Notes: generated by a model from the sequence alone, not told the origin. A DNA stretch of 64,000 nt from Stutzerimonas stutzeri (GCF_024448895.1 NZ_JAMOIC010000014.1:1-64000), one strand, 5' to 3'. Counted from the first letter of the stretch, positions 16,392 through 26,229 are shown. Numbers and translations: made by a program.

Positions 16392-18467
16392 ATGAGCGAG
16401 CTGGCGGCGGTCCCGGTGACCGCGATAAAAGGCGTCGGCGCGGCGCTGGCCGAAAAGCTCGCCAAAGTCGGCCTGGAAACCTTGCAGGACCTGCTGTTCC
16501 ACTTGCCATTGCGCTATCAGGACCGCACCCGCATCGTACCGATCGGTGCCCTGCGACCCGGTCAGGACGCGGTGATCGAAGGCACCGTCACCGGCGCCGA
16601 CGTGGTCATGGGCAGGCGCCGCAGCCTGCTGGTCCGTCTGCATGACGGCAGCGGCAGTCTGAGCCTGCGCTTTTACCATTTCGGCCAAGCCCAGAAAGAG
16701 GCGCTCAAGCGCGGCACCCAGGTGCGCTGCTATGGCGAAGCACGCCCGGGCGCGTCGGGACTTGAGATCTATCATCCCGAATACCGCGCGCTAAATGACG
16801 ACGAACCGGTGGCCGTCGAACAGACGCTGACACCGATCTACCCGACCACCGAAGGCCTGACCCAGCAGCGGCTGCGCCAGCTGACCGCACAGGCGCTGGC
16901 GCGGCTAGGTCCGCACAGCCTGCCCGATTGGCTGCCAGATGAGCTGATCCGCGACTACCGACTGGCGAAGCTCGACGAAGCGATCCGCTATTTGCACCGT
17001 CCGCCGCCGGACGCCGATCTGGAGGAACTCGCCGAAGGCCGTCATTGGGCGCAGCATCGTCTGGCGTTCGAGGAACTGCTGACGCATCAGCTTTCCATGC
17101 AGCGCCTGCGCGAAAGCAGCCGCGCTCAGCACGCACCGCCGCTGCCTGCGCCCCGCGAGCTGCCGAAACGTTATCTGCAGAATCTCGGCTTCCAGCCCAC
17201 TGGCGCCCAGCAACGAGTCGGTGCCGAGATCGCCTACGACCTCGCCCAGGACGAGCCGATGCTGCGCCTGGTGCAGGGCGACGTGGGCGCCGGCAAGACC
17301 GTGGTTGCTGCCCTTGCCGCGCTGCAGGCGCTGGAAGCCGGCTATCAGGTGGCCCTGATGGCACCGACCGAAATCCTTGCCGAGCAGCACTTCATCACCT
17401 TCTGCAAATGGCTCGAGCCGCTGGGCATCGAAGTCGGCTGGCTGGCCGGCAAACTAAAGGGCAAGGCCCGATCCGCGGCGCTGGAGCGCATTGCAGCCGG
17501 TTGCCCAATGGTGGTCGGCACCCACGCACTGTTTCAGGATGAGGTGCGGTTCAGCAGGCTCGCACTGGTGATTATCGACGAGCAGCACCGCTTCGGCGTG
17601 CAACAGCGGCTGGCGCTGCGACGCAAGGGTGTCGAGGGACGGCTCTGCCCGCATCAGCTGATCATGACCGCCACCCCCATTCCACGAACGCTGGCCATGA
17701 GCGCCTATGCCGATCTGGACACATCGATTCTCGATGAGCTTCCGCCGGGACGTACCCCGGTAAATACGGTATTGGTGGCTGACAGCCGCCGCCTGGAAGT
17801 CATCGAGCGGGTGCGTTCGGCCTGTAACGAAGGGCGCCAGGCGTACTGGGTCTGCACCCTGATCGAGGAATCCGAAGAGCTTACCTGCCAGGCGGCCGAA
17901 ACCACCTTCGAAGATCTCTCCGCAGCCCTCGGCGGGCTCAATGTCGGGCTGATTCATGGACGGATGAAGCCGGTGGAAAAAGCGGCGGTGATGGCCGAGT
18001 TCAAGGAAGGTCGCCTGCAATTGCTGGTCGCCACCACGGTGATCGAGGTGGGTGTCGACGTTCCCAACTCCAGCCTGATGATCATCGAAAACCCCGAGCG
18101 CCTGGGTCTCGCCCAGCTGCACCAGCTGCGTGGACGAGTCGGGCGCGGCAGCGCGGCCAGTCACTGCGTGTTGCTCTACCATCCGCCGCTTTCGCAGATC
18201 GGCCGCGAGCGATTGGCGATCATGCGCGAGACTTGCGACGGCTTCATCATCGCGGAAAAGGACCTCGAACTGCGCGGACCGGGCGAGATGCTCGGCACTC
18301 GCCAGACCGGCTTGCTTCAGTTCAAGGTCGCTGATCTCATGCGTGATGCCGATCTTCTGCCTGCCGTACGCGATGCGGCACAGGCGCTTTTGGAACGTTG
18401 GCCGCAGCACGTAAGCCCCTTGCTAGAGCGGTGGCTGCGCCATGGCCAGCAATACGGGCAAGTTTGA
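16392..18467 (+). CDS. recG: ATP-dependent DNA helicase RecG
   Basis: 691 residues (E. coli RecG has 693). An OB-fold wedge domain (about 50-150) is followed by a superfamily 2 helicase core with Walker A GDVGAGKT, the DEQH box (VIIDEQHRFGVQQR), motif III TATPIPRTLA and motif VI QLRGRVGRG. RecG reverses stalled forks and branch-migrates Holliday junctions. The start MSELAAVPVTAIKGVG was chosen because it matches the family's N-terminus; the upstream in-frame extension runs through the end of oxyR. It is four bases after oxyR. Confidence 0.97.
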   Translation: MSELAAVPVTAIKGVGAALAEKLAKVGLETLQDLLFHLPLRYQDRTRIVPIGALRPGQDAVIEGTVTGADVVMGRRRSLLVRLHDGSGSLSLRFYHFGQAQKEALKRGTQVRCYGEARPGASGLEIYHPEYRALNDDEPVAVEQTLTPIYPTTEGLTQQRLRQLTAQALARLGPHSLPDWLPDELIRDYRLAKLDEAIRYLHRPPPDADLEELAEGRHWAQHRLAFEELLTHQLSMQRLRESSRAQHAPPLPAPRELPKRYLQNLGFQPTGAQQRVGAEIAYDLAQDEPMLRLVQGDVGAGKTVVAALAALQALEAGYQVALMAPTEILAEQHFITFCKWLEPLGIEVGWLAGKLKGKARSAALERIAAGCPMVVGTHALFQDEVRFSRLALVIIDEQHRFGVQQRLALRRKGVEGRLCPHQLIMTATPIPRTLAMSAYADLDTSILDELPPGRTPVNTVLVADSRRLEVIERVRSACNEGRQAYWVCTLIEESEELTCQAAETTFEDLSAALGGLNVGLIHGRMKPVEKAAVMAEFKEGRLQLLVATTVIEVGVDVPNSSLMIIENPERLGLAQLHQLRGRVGRGSAASHCVLLYHPPLSQIGRERLAIMRETCDGFIIAEKDLELRGPGEMLGTRQTGLLQFKVADLMRDADLLPAVRDAAQALLERWPQHVSPLLERWLRHGQQYGQV

Positions 18468-18541
18468 CGCTCGTCGGCAAACTCAAACCGCACTAACGGT
18501 ATGGCTATACTGCGCCGATCGGGAATAACACGGACAGATTC

Positions 18542-19942
18542 ATGAACACGGCTGCCGAAAGCAATAACCATAATTCGCTCCCGCCAATGATCGTCCAGCT
18601 GCTGGACAAATTGGCACTGCCTTATCGCACCTGCGAGGAACGATCCGACCTGGATCCAGCTCAGCGCATGGAGGCGGTGCTGGTCGACGACGCCATCGGC
18701 GCGTTGCTGGTGCTCTACCCTCGGGACCACCTGCTCGACCTTGCTCGCCTCGCCGAGCTGACCGGGCGCCAGCTGATTGCAGTCAAGCCGGATCGATTGA
18801 CCCGCATGCTTTCCAAGCACGACCTCAAGGTTTTGCCGGGCCTACCGCCGCTGACTAGCTCACCCTGTCTCTATGAGGAACGCTTGCTGCAGCAATCTGA
18901 GCTGCTGATCCAATCCGGTCAGCCAGGCTTGTTGCTCGCCGTGGCTAGCAGCGATTTCAAGCAGATGCTCAGCAAAGCCAGCGCCGGCCAGTTCGCGGTG
19001 CCGCTGAGCACCATCCAGCCGAACCTCGACCGTCCCGAGGAAGACAGCGCGGAAATCACCCAGGCGGTGCAAAGTTTTACCGCACGACGGATTCAGAAGC
19101 GTCTGGAAGAGACCATCGAAATCCCGCCGCTGGCGCAGACCGCACAAAAGATCATCAAGCTGCGCGTCGATCCCGATGCCACCATTGACGACATCACCGG
19201 TGTGGTCGAGACCGACCCGGCCCTGGCGGCTCAGGTGGTCAGCTGGGCCGCATCGCCCTATTACGCAGCACCCGGCAAGATCCGCTCGGTGGAAGATGCC
19301 ATCGTGCGGGTGCTCGGTTTCGATCTGGTGATCAACCTGGCCCTCGGCCTGGCATTGGGCAAGACCCTGAGCCTACCAAAGGATCAGCCGCAACAGGCAA
19401 CGCCGTACTGGCAGCAGTCGATCTATACAGCGGCGGTGATCGAAGGGCTGAACCGCGCCATCCCGCGTACGCAGCGCCCGGAAGCCGGCATAAGCTATCT
19501 GGCGGGTCTGCTGCACAACTTCGGTTATCTGGTGCTGGCGCATGTATTCCCGCCGCACTTCTCGTTGATCTGCCGGCACATGGAGGTCAACCCGCACCTG
19601 AGCCACAGCGTCATCGAAAAACATCTGCTGGGGATTACCCGCGAACAGATCGGCGCCTGGCTGATGCGTTACTGGGGGATGCCCGACGAGCTGTCGACAG
19701 CGCTGCGCTTTCAGCACGACCAGCACTATCAGGGCGAGCATGCTGGCCACGCCAATCTGGTCTGCTTGGCGGTACGCCTGTTGCGCAACCGCGGTATCGG
19801 CTCCGGTCCCTACAGCGAGATCCCGCAGGACCTCTTCGATCGCCTCGGGCTGAGCCGTGAAAAGGCCAATGACGTGGTGAACAAGGTGCTTGAAGCCGAA
19901 GCTGCCCTGCGCGCACTGGCGATGCAGGTTCAGCCGACCTAA
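18542..19942 (+). CDS. HDOD domain signalling protein with N-terminal deacylase-like domain
   Basis: 466 residues. Residues about 10-165 resemble the YbaK/aminoacyl-tRNA deacylase fold (LLVLYPRDHLLDLARLAEL... TGRQLIAVKPDRL); residues about 185-400 form an HDOD domain (IEIPPLAQTAQKIIKLRVDPDATIDDI, VIEGLNRA, YLAGLLHNFGYLVLAH). HDOD proteins relate to HD phosphohydrolases but usually act as signalling adaptors. An equivalent gene follows recG in P. aeruginosa as I remember it. A TATACT -10 element (18506-18511) lies upstream, so it may have its own promoter. Its function is not established. Confidence 0.82.
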   Translation: MNTAAESNNHNSLPPMIVQLLDKLALPYRTCEERSDLDPAQRMEAVLVDDAIGALLVLYPRDHLLDLARLAELTGRQLIAVKPDRLTRMLSKHDLKVLPGLPPLTSSPCLYEERLLQQSELLIQSGQPGLLLAVASSDFKQMLSKASAGQFAVPLSTIQPNLDRPEEDSAEITQAVQSFTARRIQKRLEETIEIPPLAQTAQKIIKLRVDPDATIDDITGVVETDPALAAQVVSWAASPYYAAPGKIRSVEDAIVRVLGFDLVINLALGLALGKTLSLPKDQPQQATPYWQQSIYTAAVIEGLNRAIPRTQRPEAGISYLAGLLHNFGYLVLAHVFPPHFSLICRHMEVNPHLSHSVIEKHLLGITREQIGAWLMRYWGMPDELSTALRFQHDQHYQGEHAGHANLVCLAVRLLRNRGIGSGPYSEIPQDLFDRLGLSREKANDVVNKVLEAEAALRALAMQVQPT

Positions 19943-20066
19943 ACGAGTAAAACGGCTACGGCCATCGCGACGCTACCCGCGATAGCCTGCCGTATTTCTC
20001 GTGCGGCAAAGCGCGGCGATGAATTAAAGACGTCGGCCGCTCGTCGTTGAGCGGCCTCTGCGCGCT

Positions 20067-20579
20067 CTAACCTTCCGCCCGGAAACTCACCCGGGCATCC
20101 ACCAAACCTTCCCCGACCTGAGTGATGCTGACCTCGGCCAGCGTCGCGCCGGCCGCTTGCAACTCATCGAACCAGCGCAGCAGCGTGCCGTAGCCCGCAC
20201 CGGGCAAGGTCACCTGCAAACTGCCGTCATTGCCGAAGTCGAAGCTCTCGATGGTCAGGCCGTTCTGCTGAGCGGTCTGGGTGACCAGTCCCTGCAACTG
20301 CTCGGGCGCCAGCGTCACCGGATTGCTGCGCGACATCTGCCGGGCGAGCTCGGTGTTCTGCTCCATATAGGTATGCAGCTCGCGTTGCTCCTGGAAATAG
20401 GTCTGGGCATCGCGCGCGCGATGCTGCGCCGGCTGCCAGAGCAGCACATAGAGCAACGCAACCAGCAGAAAGGCGCCGAGCAGAGTCAGCGACATACGCT
20501 CGCGGGGTTGCAGGCGCTGCCAACGCATCCAGAGCGGCGACTCGGCCAGGCGCACGCGCATCTGTTGTCTCAGGTTCAT
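20067..20579 (-). CDS. xcpZ: Type II secretion inner-membrane protein GspM
   Basis: A 170-residue bitopic protein: a short cytosolic N-terminus (WQRLQPRERMSLTLLG), one transmembrane helix (about residues 32-48) and a periplasmic ferredoxin-like domain. GspM partners GspL in the inner-membrane platform of the type II secretion system. It is the last gene of the gspE-M operon, overlapping gspL by four bases. The order E-F-G-H-I-J-K-L-M equals xcpR-Z of P. aeruginosa. No strong terminator is seen downstream; a weak hairpin lies at 20035-20056. Confidence 0.92.
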   Translation of the reverse strand: MNLRQQMRVRLAESPLWMRWQRLQPRERMSLTLLGAFLLVALLYVLLWQPAQHRARDAQTYFQEQRELHTYMEQNTELARQMSRSNPVTLAPEQLQGLVTQTAQQNGLTIESFDFGNDGSLQVTLPGAGYGTLLRWFDELQAAGATLAEVSITQVGEGLVDARVSFRAEG

Positions 20580-21718
20580 CCTCGACCTCCAATCACCACA
20601 CGGGCGCTGACGGCATCGCCGTCACGGCTGGCCGAGCCCAACTGGACGCTTTCTCCGGTCTCACCCAGGCGCTGGCGCAGCTGCTCGAGAGCGGCAAAAT
20701 CGCTGGCGCGAACCTGCATGGCCAGATCACCTCGGGCCTGGTTGTAATCCAATTGACCGATCGACACGGGAATACCTTCGGCGAGCGCCAGCGCGACCTC
20801 ATCGAGCAGGCGCATGAAGCCGCTCGAGCCGCCAGAGCTCTGGCCGATATGCGCGTCGAACTGCGCACGCAGGTTGACGATGCGCTGGTCTTCCGGGAAC
20901 AGCTCGGTGTAAAGGGCCCGACTGGCTTCAGCATAGCGCTCGGCCTGGCTCTCCAGCGTCCAGGCCTGCACCAGGTTGAACACCAGCTGCACCACCAGAA
21001 TCAGCGCCAGCACGAGCGCCACCGGCTTCCATTGACCGAGCCCACTGCCTGCCGCCTGGACGGCGAAGTCGCCTTGCGCCAGGTTCAGCGCCGCAGCGCG
21101 GCCCGAGGCCAGGAACCGGTATGGATCGTCCAGCTGCTGATAATCATCCAGCGGCGCCGGGGCGTCGCTTGCCGTGCCTTGCCCGTGATGGGGTGCAGGG
21201 CACTGTCCGGCAAGATGCGGCCATTGCGCGCCGTCAAAGGCCAGGCGGGCTTCGGGGCTGCCGCCAAGCAGTGCGCGGCCGTCGATGAATAACAACTGCG
21301 TGCCATCCCGCGGCAGCAAGTCGGCGTCGACATGGATCGCGACGACCGTCAGCCCGAGGGTCTGCAGGTCCTGCAGCCAGTCGGCCAGCAGCTGTCGGCG
21401 GACAGCGATGACCCGACGCCGGCCATCCTCCAGTGCATCGCCATGGGTCAGGTGCAGGTCATCGACGTTCTCAGCCAGTAGCTCTTCGATCGCGTAGGCC
21501 AACGCCTGGTTGACCCAGCGCGCCTTGCGCGTCGGCAGTGCGACCGCGAACGAGCTGCAAACCTCGGCCGGCAGCACCAGGGTCACGGCCGCCGGCGCTC
21601 GCTCGACGACGCTTGCCAGAGGCATCCAACCTTCCTCACCCTCACCCGGCAGCCAGTAGACCCGGGTATCGCTGTCGATCCGGGTGCCGCAATCAGCGGG
21701 CAGAAACAGGCAGTCCAT
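20576..21718 (-). CDS. xcpY: Type II secretion protein GspL
   Basis: 380 residues. An N-terminal cytosolic actin-like domain (about 1-220, with FIDGRALLGG) binds the ATPase GspE; one transmembrane helix (about 232-252, VALVLALILVVQLVFNLV) and a periplasmic ferredoxin-like domain follow. GspL links ATP hydrolysis by GspE to the pseudopilus platform. It sits between gspK (three-base gap) and gspM (four-base overlap). Confidence 0.93.
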   Translation of the reverse strand: MDCLFLPADCGTRIDSDTRVYWLPGEGEEGWMPLASVVERAPAAVTLVLPAEVCSSFAVALPTRKARWVNQALAYAIEELLAENVDDLHLTHGDALEDGRRRVIAVRRQLLADWLQDLQTLGLTVVAIHVDADLLPRDGTQLLFIDGRALLGGSPEARLAFDGAQWPHLAGQCPAPHHGQGTASDAPAPLDDYQQLDDPYRFLASGRAAALNLAQGDFAVQAAGSGLGQWKPVALVLALILVVQLVFNLVQAWTLESQAERYAEASRALYTELFPEDQRIVNLRAQFDAHIGQSSGGSSGFMRLLDEVALALAEGIPVSIGQLDYNQARGDLAMQVRASDFAALEQLRQRLGETGESVQLGSASRDGDAVSARVVIGGRG

Positions 21719-21721
21719 CGG

Positions 21722-22705
21722 CTATCGATCTCCGTTACTGGTTGGTTGGGGCAAGCGTGGCGGCTGCCCCAGGTTGCGCTTCAATACGCGAATGTCCCCG
21801 TTTTCTTCACGCCGGATCTGGCTCACCAATGCCAGCCGGCGGTCTGCCAGACGCACCTCGCTGATGGCCTGGAAGAATTGACTGGTTACCGCGATGTTGG
21901 TGCCTTGCAGTTGGACACCGCTAAGCGCCGGTTGCGCCATGAAAGTAGCCGTATCGCGGAACGGAGCGGCCTGTCGCATCTCGATCAGTGACTCGGCTGC
22001 ACTTGGGCTGAGGCTGTCGGCAAGACTCGACAGCACCATGGCGCTGGCCGTGTTCACGTTCAGCGGCGTGTCGGCGGGCAGCGCCGTGACGTAGGGCGCC
22101 ATGCGCTGGAAATCTTCATCACGCATGCCGAGCAACAGGCGCAGCTCCGAAAGATCCTCCAGGCGCGTGCCGGCCGTGCGGTACGGGGGGTCAAGCAGGA
22201 GATAGGCATTGTCCTCGGCGCCCTGCTCACCGGTAGGCTGCTGGTCGCTGTCCAGCCAGTCCACCAGACGCTCGGCGTAGGGTTCGGTTATCTGCAGGCG
22301 CAGCAGCAGGCGGCGGAACTGCGCCAGCGCCGCGGCATTCGCCTGCTGCTCCTGCACGAGGCTGTTGAGATTGAAGCGCCCGGCCAGGTCTTCGATACGG
22401 ACCTGAACCTGCCCCTGTCCTTCGTCGAGGTCGTACGCCGGCTGCGGCATGGCCCAGGGTTCGAGCATATGATCCACGGCGGGCAACCCGGTGCCCTGCC
22501 CTGACCCCTGCAGATCGCGGCGCAGGATCGATTGCGCCAGCGCTTCACCGCCGAGCGCGTATTGCCAGGCCTGACGCGCCTGCGCCTGATTAGCCGTGCC
22601 GCGGATCGACAGTTGCTGACGGGCAATCATGCCAGCGCAGACCACGGTGACGATGGCCACGACCAGCAACACGGTGATGAGCGCCACGCCGCGCTGGGGC
22701 TTCAC
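21722..22705 (-). CDS. xcpX: Type II secretion minor pseudopilin GspK
   Basis: 327 residues. The N-terminus MKPQRGVALITVLLVVAIVTVV is a prepilin signal cut after Gly; as usual for GspK, the mature protein lacks the Glu5 of other pseudopilins. The remainder is the large GspK globular domain with NLNSLVQ and LNVNTASAMVLSSL. GspK caps the pseudopilus tip with GspI and GspJ. The start overlaps the gspJ stop by four bases. Confidence 0.94.
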   Translation of the reverse strand: MKPQRGVALITVLLVVAIVTVVCAGMIARQQLSIRGTANQAQARQAWQYALGGEALAQSILRRDLQGSGQGTGLPAVDHMLEPWAMPQPAYDLDEGQGQVQVRIEDLAGRFNLNSLVQEQQANAAALAQFRRLLLRLQITEPYAERLVDWLDSDQQPTGEQGAEDNAYLLLDPPYRTAGTRLEDLSELRLLLGMRDEDFQRMAPYVTALPADTPLNVNTASAMVLSSLADSLSPSAAESLIEMRQAAPFRDTATFMAQPALSGVQLQGTNIAVTSQFFQAISEVRLADRRLALVSQIRREENGDIRVLKRNLGQPPRLPQPTSNGDR

Positions 22706-23451
22706 TGCATTTCTCCCACGCCGCCCGGTTCCGGCACGCCCTGGGAGTCCGGCTGGATGAATTCGGGTTCCGGAGTCGGGCCGTCGGGCAATCGCAGCAG
22801 GCGGGTGATGGTGCCGTAGCGCTGGTGATCGAAAGAGACCTCGACGGCTACCGGCATACGCCGCCCCTCTTCACCCGGATCGCCGCGACCGAAATCGAAT
22901 GGCGGCCACTCCTCGTGCCAACTGTTCTCCGCATCGAGATAGCGCAGGCGCAGCTCGGTCACATCATCGAGCACTTGCTGCACACGGGCCTCACTGTCCA
23001 GATCGCGGTCAAGCACCGTCCAGTATTGACGCTCCAGCGTGCTGCCGGCGAGGCGCCAGCTGACGCGCTGGAGATTGGAGCGAGGCTGCCCGGTAGGGTT
23101 GCGCCAGCCGCTGCGCGTCAGCTCCAGCGAGGCACCGCCCTCGAAACCGGCGAGCTGGCCGATAAACGCGTTCTGCTCATCGCCGTAGCCGTCTCGCACT
23201 GGCCGCGGCACGGCCTGAACCAGATCCTGCTCGAGGCGCCAAACAGCCCGACCGAGTTCACGCAATCGTGTTTCCTGGGCACGGATCACTTCGTCGCTGC
23301 GCAGGACGGATTCGAGCATGCGGTAGGTTGCCAGCCCCAGCAACGCGAACAGGGCGATGGCGATCAGCAATTCAAGCAGGGTAAAGCCGGCCGCGGCACC
23401 ATGCAGTCGCGGTTGGCCGCTGGTGACCAGACTGCCCATGGCTCGGCTCAT
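22702..23451 (-). CDS. xcpW: Type II secretion minor pseudopilin GspJ
   Basis: 249 residues. The prepilin cleavage site is G-FTLLELLIAIALFALLGLA, about 22 residues in. The start is the ATG at 23451 that overlaps the gspI stop (ATGA); a longer open frame upstream is an out-of-frame read through gspI and gspH. GspJ is part of the pseudopilus tip complex with GspI and GspK. The C-terminal extension, rich in Pro, Glu and Gly, is longer than I would expect for the family. Confidence 0.93.
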   Translation of the reverse strand: MSRAMGSLVTSGQPRLHGAAAGFTLLELLIAIALFALLGLATYRMLESVLRSDEVIRAQETRLRELGRAVWRLEQDLVQAVPRPVRDGYGDEQNAFIGQLAGFEGGASLELTRSGWRNPTGQPRSNLQRVSWRLAGSTLERQYWTVLDRDLDSEARVQQVLDDVTELRLRYLDAENSWHEEWPPFDFGRGDPGEEGRRMPVAVEVSFDHQRYGTITRLLRLPDGPTPEPEFIQPDSQGVPEPGGVGEMQ

Positions 23452-23855
23452 GGCTCGACGCCGACGAAGCCGGTCAGGCTGGTCACGGCGCGCTGTTCTA
23501 TCGAACCATTGTTGGCCCTGCGCTGTGGCTCGACCGCAGCGACCCAGACCTGAATGCGCAATAGCCCCGGCGTGCCGCTGGTTTCTACTTCGCTGAGGGT
23601 CTGCCATTTGCGCCCGCCAAACTCCAGCTCCTGGTCTTCGCGGCCAATGGCGGGCGCTGGCTGCAGCAGTTGCAGCTCGGTGAGGCGGTTGTCGGCGATC
23701 CATCCGGCCAGGGTCAGTGCTTCCAGGCGTCCGGCGTTGTTCACGCTGCGCCCGGCTGCAGTCAGCACCACGGCCGCGACGATGGCGAAGATCGCCAGCG
23801 CCACCAGTACTTCCAGCAGGGAAAACCCCCGCGCGTGCGACGGGCCTGCACTCAT
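23448..23855 (-). CDS. xcpV: Type II secretion minor pseudopilin GspI
   Basis: 135 residues with a short leader cut at G-FSLLEVLVALAIFAIVAAV and the conserved DNRLTELQL segment of GspI. GspI nucleates the tip complex of the pseudopilus. It overlaps the preceding gspH stop and the following gspJ start by four bases each, a fully coupled arrangement. Confidence 0.93.
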   Translation of the reverse strand: MSAGPSHARGFSLLEVLVALAIFAIVAAVVLTAAGRSVNNAGRLEALTLAGWIADNRLTELQLLQPAPAIGREDQELEFGGRKWQTLSEVETSGTPGLLRIQVWVAAVEPQRRANNGSIEQRAVTSLTGFVGVEP

Positions 23856-24427
23856 CGGCGGGTTTCCAGCGGCTCGGCGCGGGGCATTTGAAAACCATCG
23901 CTGGTGACGGTCCAGCCGCTGCCGCCGGGACGTTGATCGGAGAAGGTCAGGGTGAAGGGGGACAACTCGCCGCTCGAGAGAATCAAAAGCTGCGGCTGAA
24001 CACGCGGGGCGCGACGGCGTTCTCGGTCCCCCTCTTTGGACAAGCCGATAGGGTCGTCCTCGCGCTTGACCGGTGCCACCAGCTTCAACGGTGAGCCTTC
24101 GAGCTCCAGTTCGAGACGTATCCAGTCCGGCGCCCGGTGCGCCTTGCCATCGCCGGCATCTTGCCAGCGCGCATCGGCTTCGTCGTAGTGCATCACGCGG
24201 TAGCCTTCCTGGCTGATCAACAGACCGTACTCGCGGCTGTCGAGCACCGCCTCATCGGCCATCAGGCTGATCAGTGTCGCCAGCCTCTGCGCCTCGTCGC
24301 GAATCTCCCGCGACGAATTGGAGCTGCCCATCGATAGCACCGCCAGGCCCACCAGACTGCCGAGGATGACGATCACCACCATCAGCTCGATCAGCGTAAA
24401 GCCGCCCTCCCGGCGCGCCTGGTGCAT
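23852..24427 (-). CDS. xcpU: Type II secretion minor pseudopilin GspH
   Basis: 191 residues. The prepilin motif G-FTLIELMVVIVILGSLVGLA begins at residue 9, followed by the GspH domain with SREIRDEAQRLATLISLMADEA. GspH joins the pseudopilus shaft to the tip. It begins three bases after the gspG stop and overlaps gspI by four bases. Confidence 0.92.
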   Translation of the reverse strand: MHQARREGGFTLIELMVVIVILGSLVGLAVLSMGSSNSSREIRDEAQRLATLISLMADEAVLDSREYGLLISQEGYRVMHYDEADARWQDAGDGKAHRAPDWIRLELELEGSPLKLVAPVKREDDPIGLSKEGDRERRRAPRVQPQLLILSSGELSPFTLTFSDQRPGGSGWTVTSDGFQMPRAEPLETRR

Positions 24428-24430
24428 CGA

Positions 24431-24865
24431 TCAGAGGTCCCAGTTACCGATATCCGCGTTCAGCTCGGAACCGCCCTGCTTGCCATCGGCGCCGTAGGAG
24501 TACAGATCGTAGGCCCCCTGAGTGCCGGGCGAGAGGTACTGATATTCATTGCCCCATGGGTCCTTGGGCACGCGCTTGAGGTAGCCGTCGCGGTTCCAGT
24601 TCTTTGGCTGCGGATTGCCGCCGGGCTTCTTCGCCAATGCATCCAGGCCTTGCTGGGTGCTGGGGTAGGAGTAGTTATCCAGTTTGTACATGTCGAGGGC
24701 GGCGCCGATGGCCTTGATGTCGCCTTTGGCCACGGTCACCTTGGCCTGGTCCGGACGGTTCATCACCTGCGGTACTACCAGCGCGGCGAGGATCCCGAGG
24801 ATCACCACCACAACCATGATTTCGATGAGGGTGAAGCCCCTCTGCTTGTATTGCTTCAACGTCAT
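24431..24865 (-). CDS. xcpT: Type II secretion major pseudopilin GspG
   Basis: 144 residues. A leader of about nine residues ends at the prepilin peptidase site [20 protein letters not shown]; the mature protein has the GspG core ([43 protein letters not shown]) and the Ca-binding C-terminal loop [18 protein letters not shown]. It builds the pseudopilus that pushes substrates through the outer membrane. The start was set at the ATG; a GTG two codons earlier overlaps the gspF stop and is equally possible. Confidence 0.95.
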   Translation of the reverse strand: MTLKQYKQRGFTLIEIMVVVVILGILAALVVPQVMNRPDQAKVTVAKGDIKAIGAALDMYKLDNYSYPSTQQGLDALAKKPGGNPQPKNWNRDGYLKRVPKDPWGNEYQYLSPGTQGAYDLYSYGADGKQGGSELNADIGNWDL

Positions 24866-24870
24866 GCTCA

Positions 24871-26085
24871 CTAGCCCACCAGTTGGTTGAGAGAAAGAAT
24901 CGGCAGCAGGATCGCCAGAACGATCACCAATACCACAGCCCCCATGAACACAAGCATGAAGGGTTCGAAGAGTCCTACCAAGAGCGAGATCTGCGCGGCC
25001 AGGTCGTTTTCCTGATTACGCGCGGTTCGCGCCAGCATCTGGTCCAGTTCGCCAGATTTCTCGCCGCTGGCGATCATGTGCAGCATCATCGGCGGAAATT
25101 CGTTGGTGGCGTCCAGCGCGCGGGTCAGGCTGCCGCCCTCACGCACCCGCTGCGCCGCCTCGATCACCTTGTCGCGAATACGCAGATTGGCGATTACAGC
25201 CGCTGCGATGCCCAGCGCATCCACCAGCGGCACGCCGCTGCGGGTAAGAATCGCGAGGGTCGAGGCGAACCGCGCGGTGTTGGCCGCCCGTGCCAGCCGC
25301 CCCACCAGCGGGATACGAAGGATAAAGGCATGCCAGCGCCGTTTGATCTTCTCGTCGCGCAGAGCCTGCCGCATGGCAAACCCAGCGGCAATAGTCCCCA
25401 GCAGCATCAGCCAGCCCCACTGCTGCACAACTTCGCTCACCGCGATCAGCCCGGTGGTCAACGCCGGCAGGTCCTGGCCGGTGTTGACGAAAACCTTCAC
25501 CACATCCGGCACCACGTACCCAAGCAGCAGCACCACGATGGCCAGTGAGGCCACCAGCAGAATCACTGGGTAGAGCAACGCCAGCTGGATCTTCTGCCGT
25601 GACTGCTGACGTTGATCGGTGTAGTCCGCCAGCTGATCGAGCACGAGCCCGAGATGCCCGGCATGCTCGCCAGCCGCCACGGTGGCGCGATAAAGCTCTG
25701 GGAAGGCAGACGGGTATTCACGCAGCGAGCCGGCCAGGCTGTGGCCTTCCATTACCCGTGCACGCACGGCCAAGAGCATCGACTTGATCTTCTGCGACGC
25801 CGACTGCGCCGCCGCGGCACGCAGGGCCTCCTCAATGGGCAACGCCGCCTGAACCAGGGTCGCCAGCTGCCGCGTCACCAGCGCCAGGTCGCGCGCCGAG
25901 AGCCCGCGGCCAAAGGCAAAGCCGCCACCGCCGGTGTCTTCCTTGGCCTTGGCTTGCTTGACGTCCAGCGGCGACCACTGCTTCTCGCGCAGCAGTTGCC
26001 GCGCCTGTCGCGCGCTATCGGCCTCGATCAGGCCTTTCTGCTCGCGGCCCCGGGGGTCAAGCGCAATGTATTCAAACGCTGCCAT
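24871..26085 (-). CDS. xcpS: Type II secretion platform protein GspF
   Basis: A 404-residue inner-membrane platform protein with two tandem GspF domains (about residues 70-190 and 270-395), each ending in hydrophobic helices, and a soluble N-terminal domain. [19 protein letters not shown] is the usual N-terminus. It assembles pseudopilin together with GspE and GspL. Its ATG overlaps the stop of a 34-codon upstream frame that resembles its own first residues (see 26085-26189). Confidence 0.95.
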   Translation of the reverse strand: MAAFEYIALDPRGREQKGLIEADSARQARQLLREKQWSPLDVKQAKAKEDTGGGGFAFGRGLSARDLALVTRQLATLVQAALPIEEALRAAAAQSASQKIKSMLLAVRARVMEGHSLAGSLREYPSAFPELYRATVAAGEHAGHLGLVLDQLADYTDQRQQSRQKIQLALLYPVILLVASLAIVVLLLGYVVPDVVKVFVNTGQDLPALTTGLIAVSEVVQQWGWLMLLGTIAAGFAMRQALRDEKIKRRWHAFILRIPLVGRLARAANTARFASTLAILTRSGVPLVDALGIAAAVIANLRIRDKVIEAAQRVREGGSLTRALDATNEFPPMMLHMIASGEKSGELDQMLARTARNQENDLAAQISLLVGLFEPFMLVFMGAVVLVIVLAILLPILSLNQLVG

Positions 26086-26189
26086 CAGTGTTCAGCCAAC
26101 AGTGTCAGGCCATGGGCGACACGATGCACGACGCCTGCGCGATGAACGCCGCGGTGATCGGTCGAGAGTCGGTATTCAAACGCAGTCAT
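26085..26189 (-). pseudogene. 34-codon remnant resembling the GspF N-terminus
   Basis: The frame starts MTAFEYRLSTDHRGVHRAG and stops with TGA overlapping the gspF ATG (TGATG). Against GspF ([18 protein letters not shown]) it shares AFEY, the D-x-R-G spacing and the Gly four residues later, and at DNA level the 12-base run GCGTTTGAATAC. It fills the otherwise unusual 144-base gap between gspE and gspF, where all other junctions in the operon overlap or nearly touch. I read it as a decayed partial duplication of the gspF start. It could still be translated as a leader coupled to gspF; no clear ribosome-binding site precedes it. Confidence 0.5.
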
Positions 26190-26229
26190 GGCCTGGGTAG
26201 CGGTCCTTGTGCCGGTACAACTCATGCGC

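Noticed and set aside
20035-20056. Hairpin GGCCGCT/AGCGGCC after gspM as terminator
   Set aside because: No T-run in either direction, so it was left as a weak structure only.
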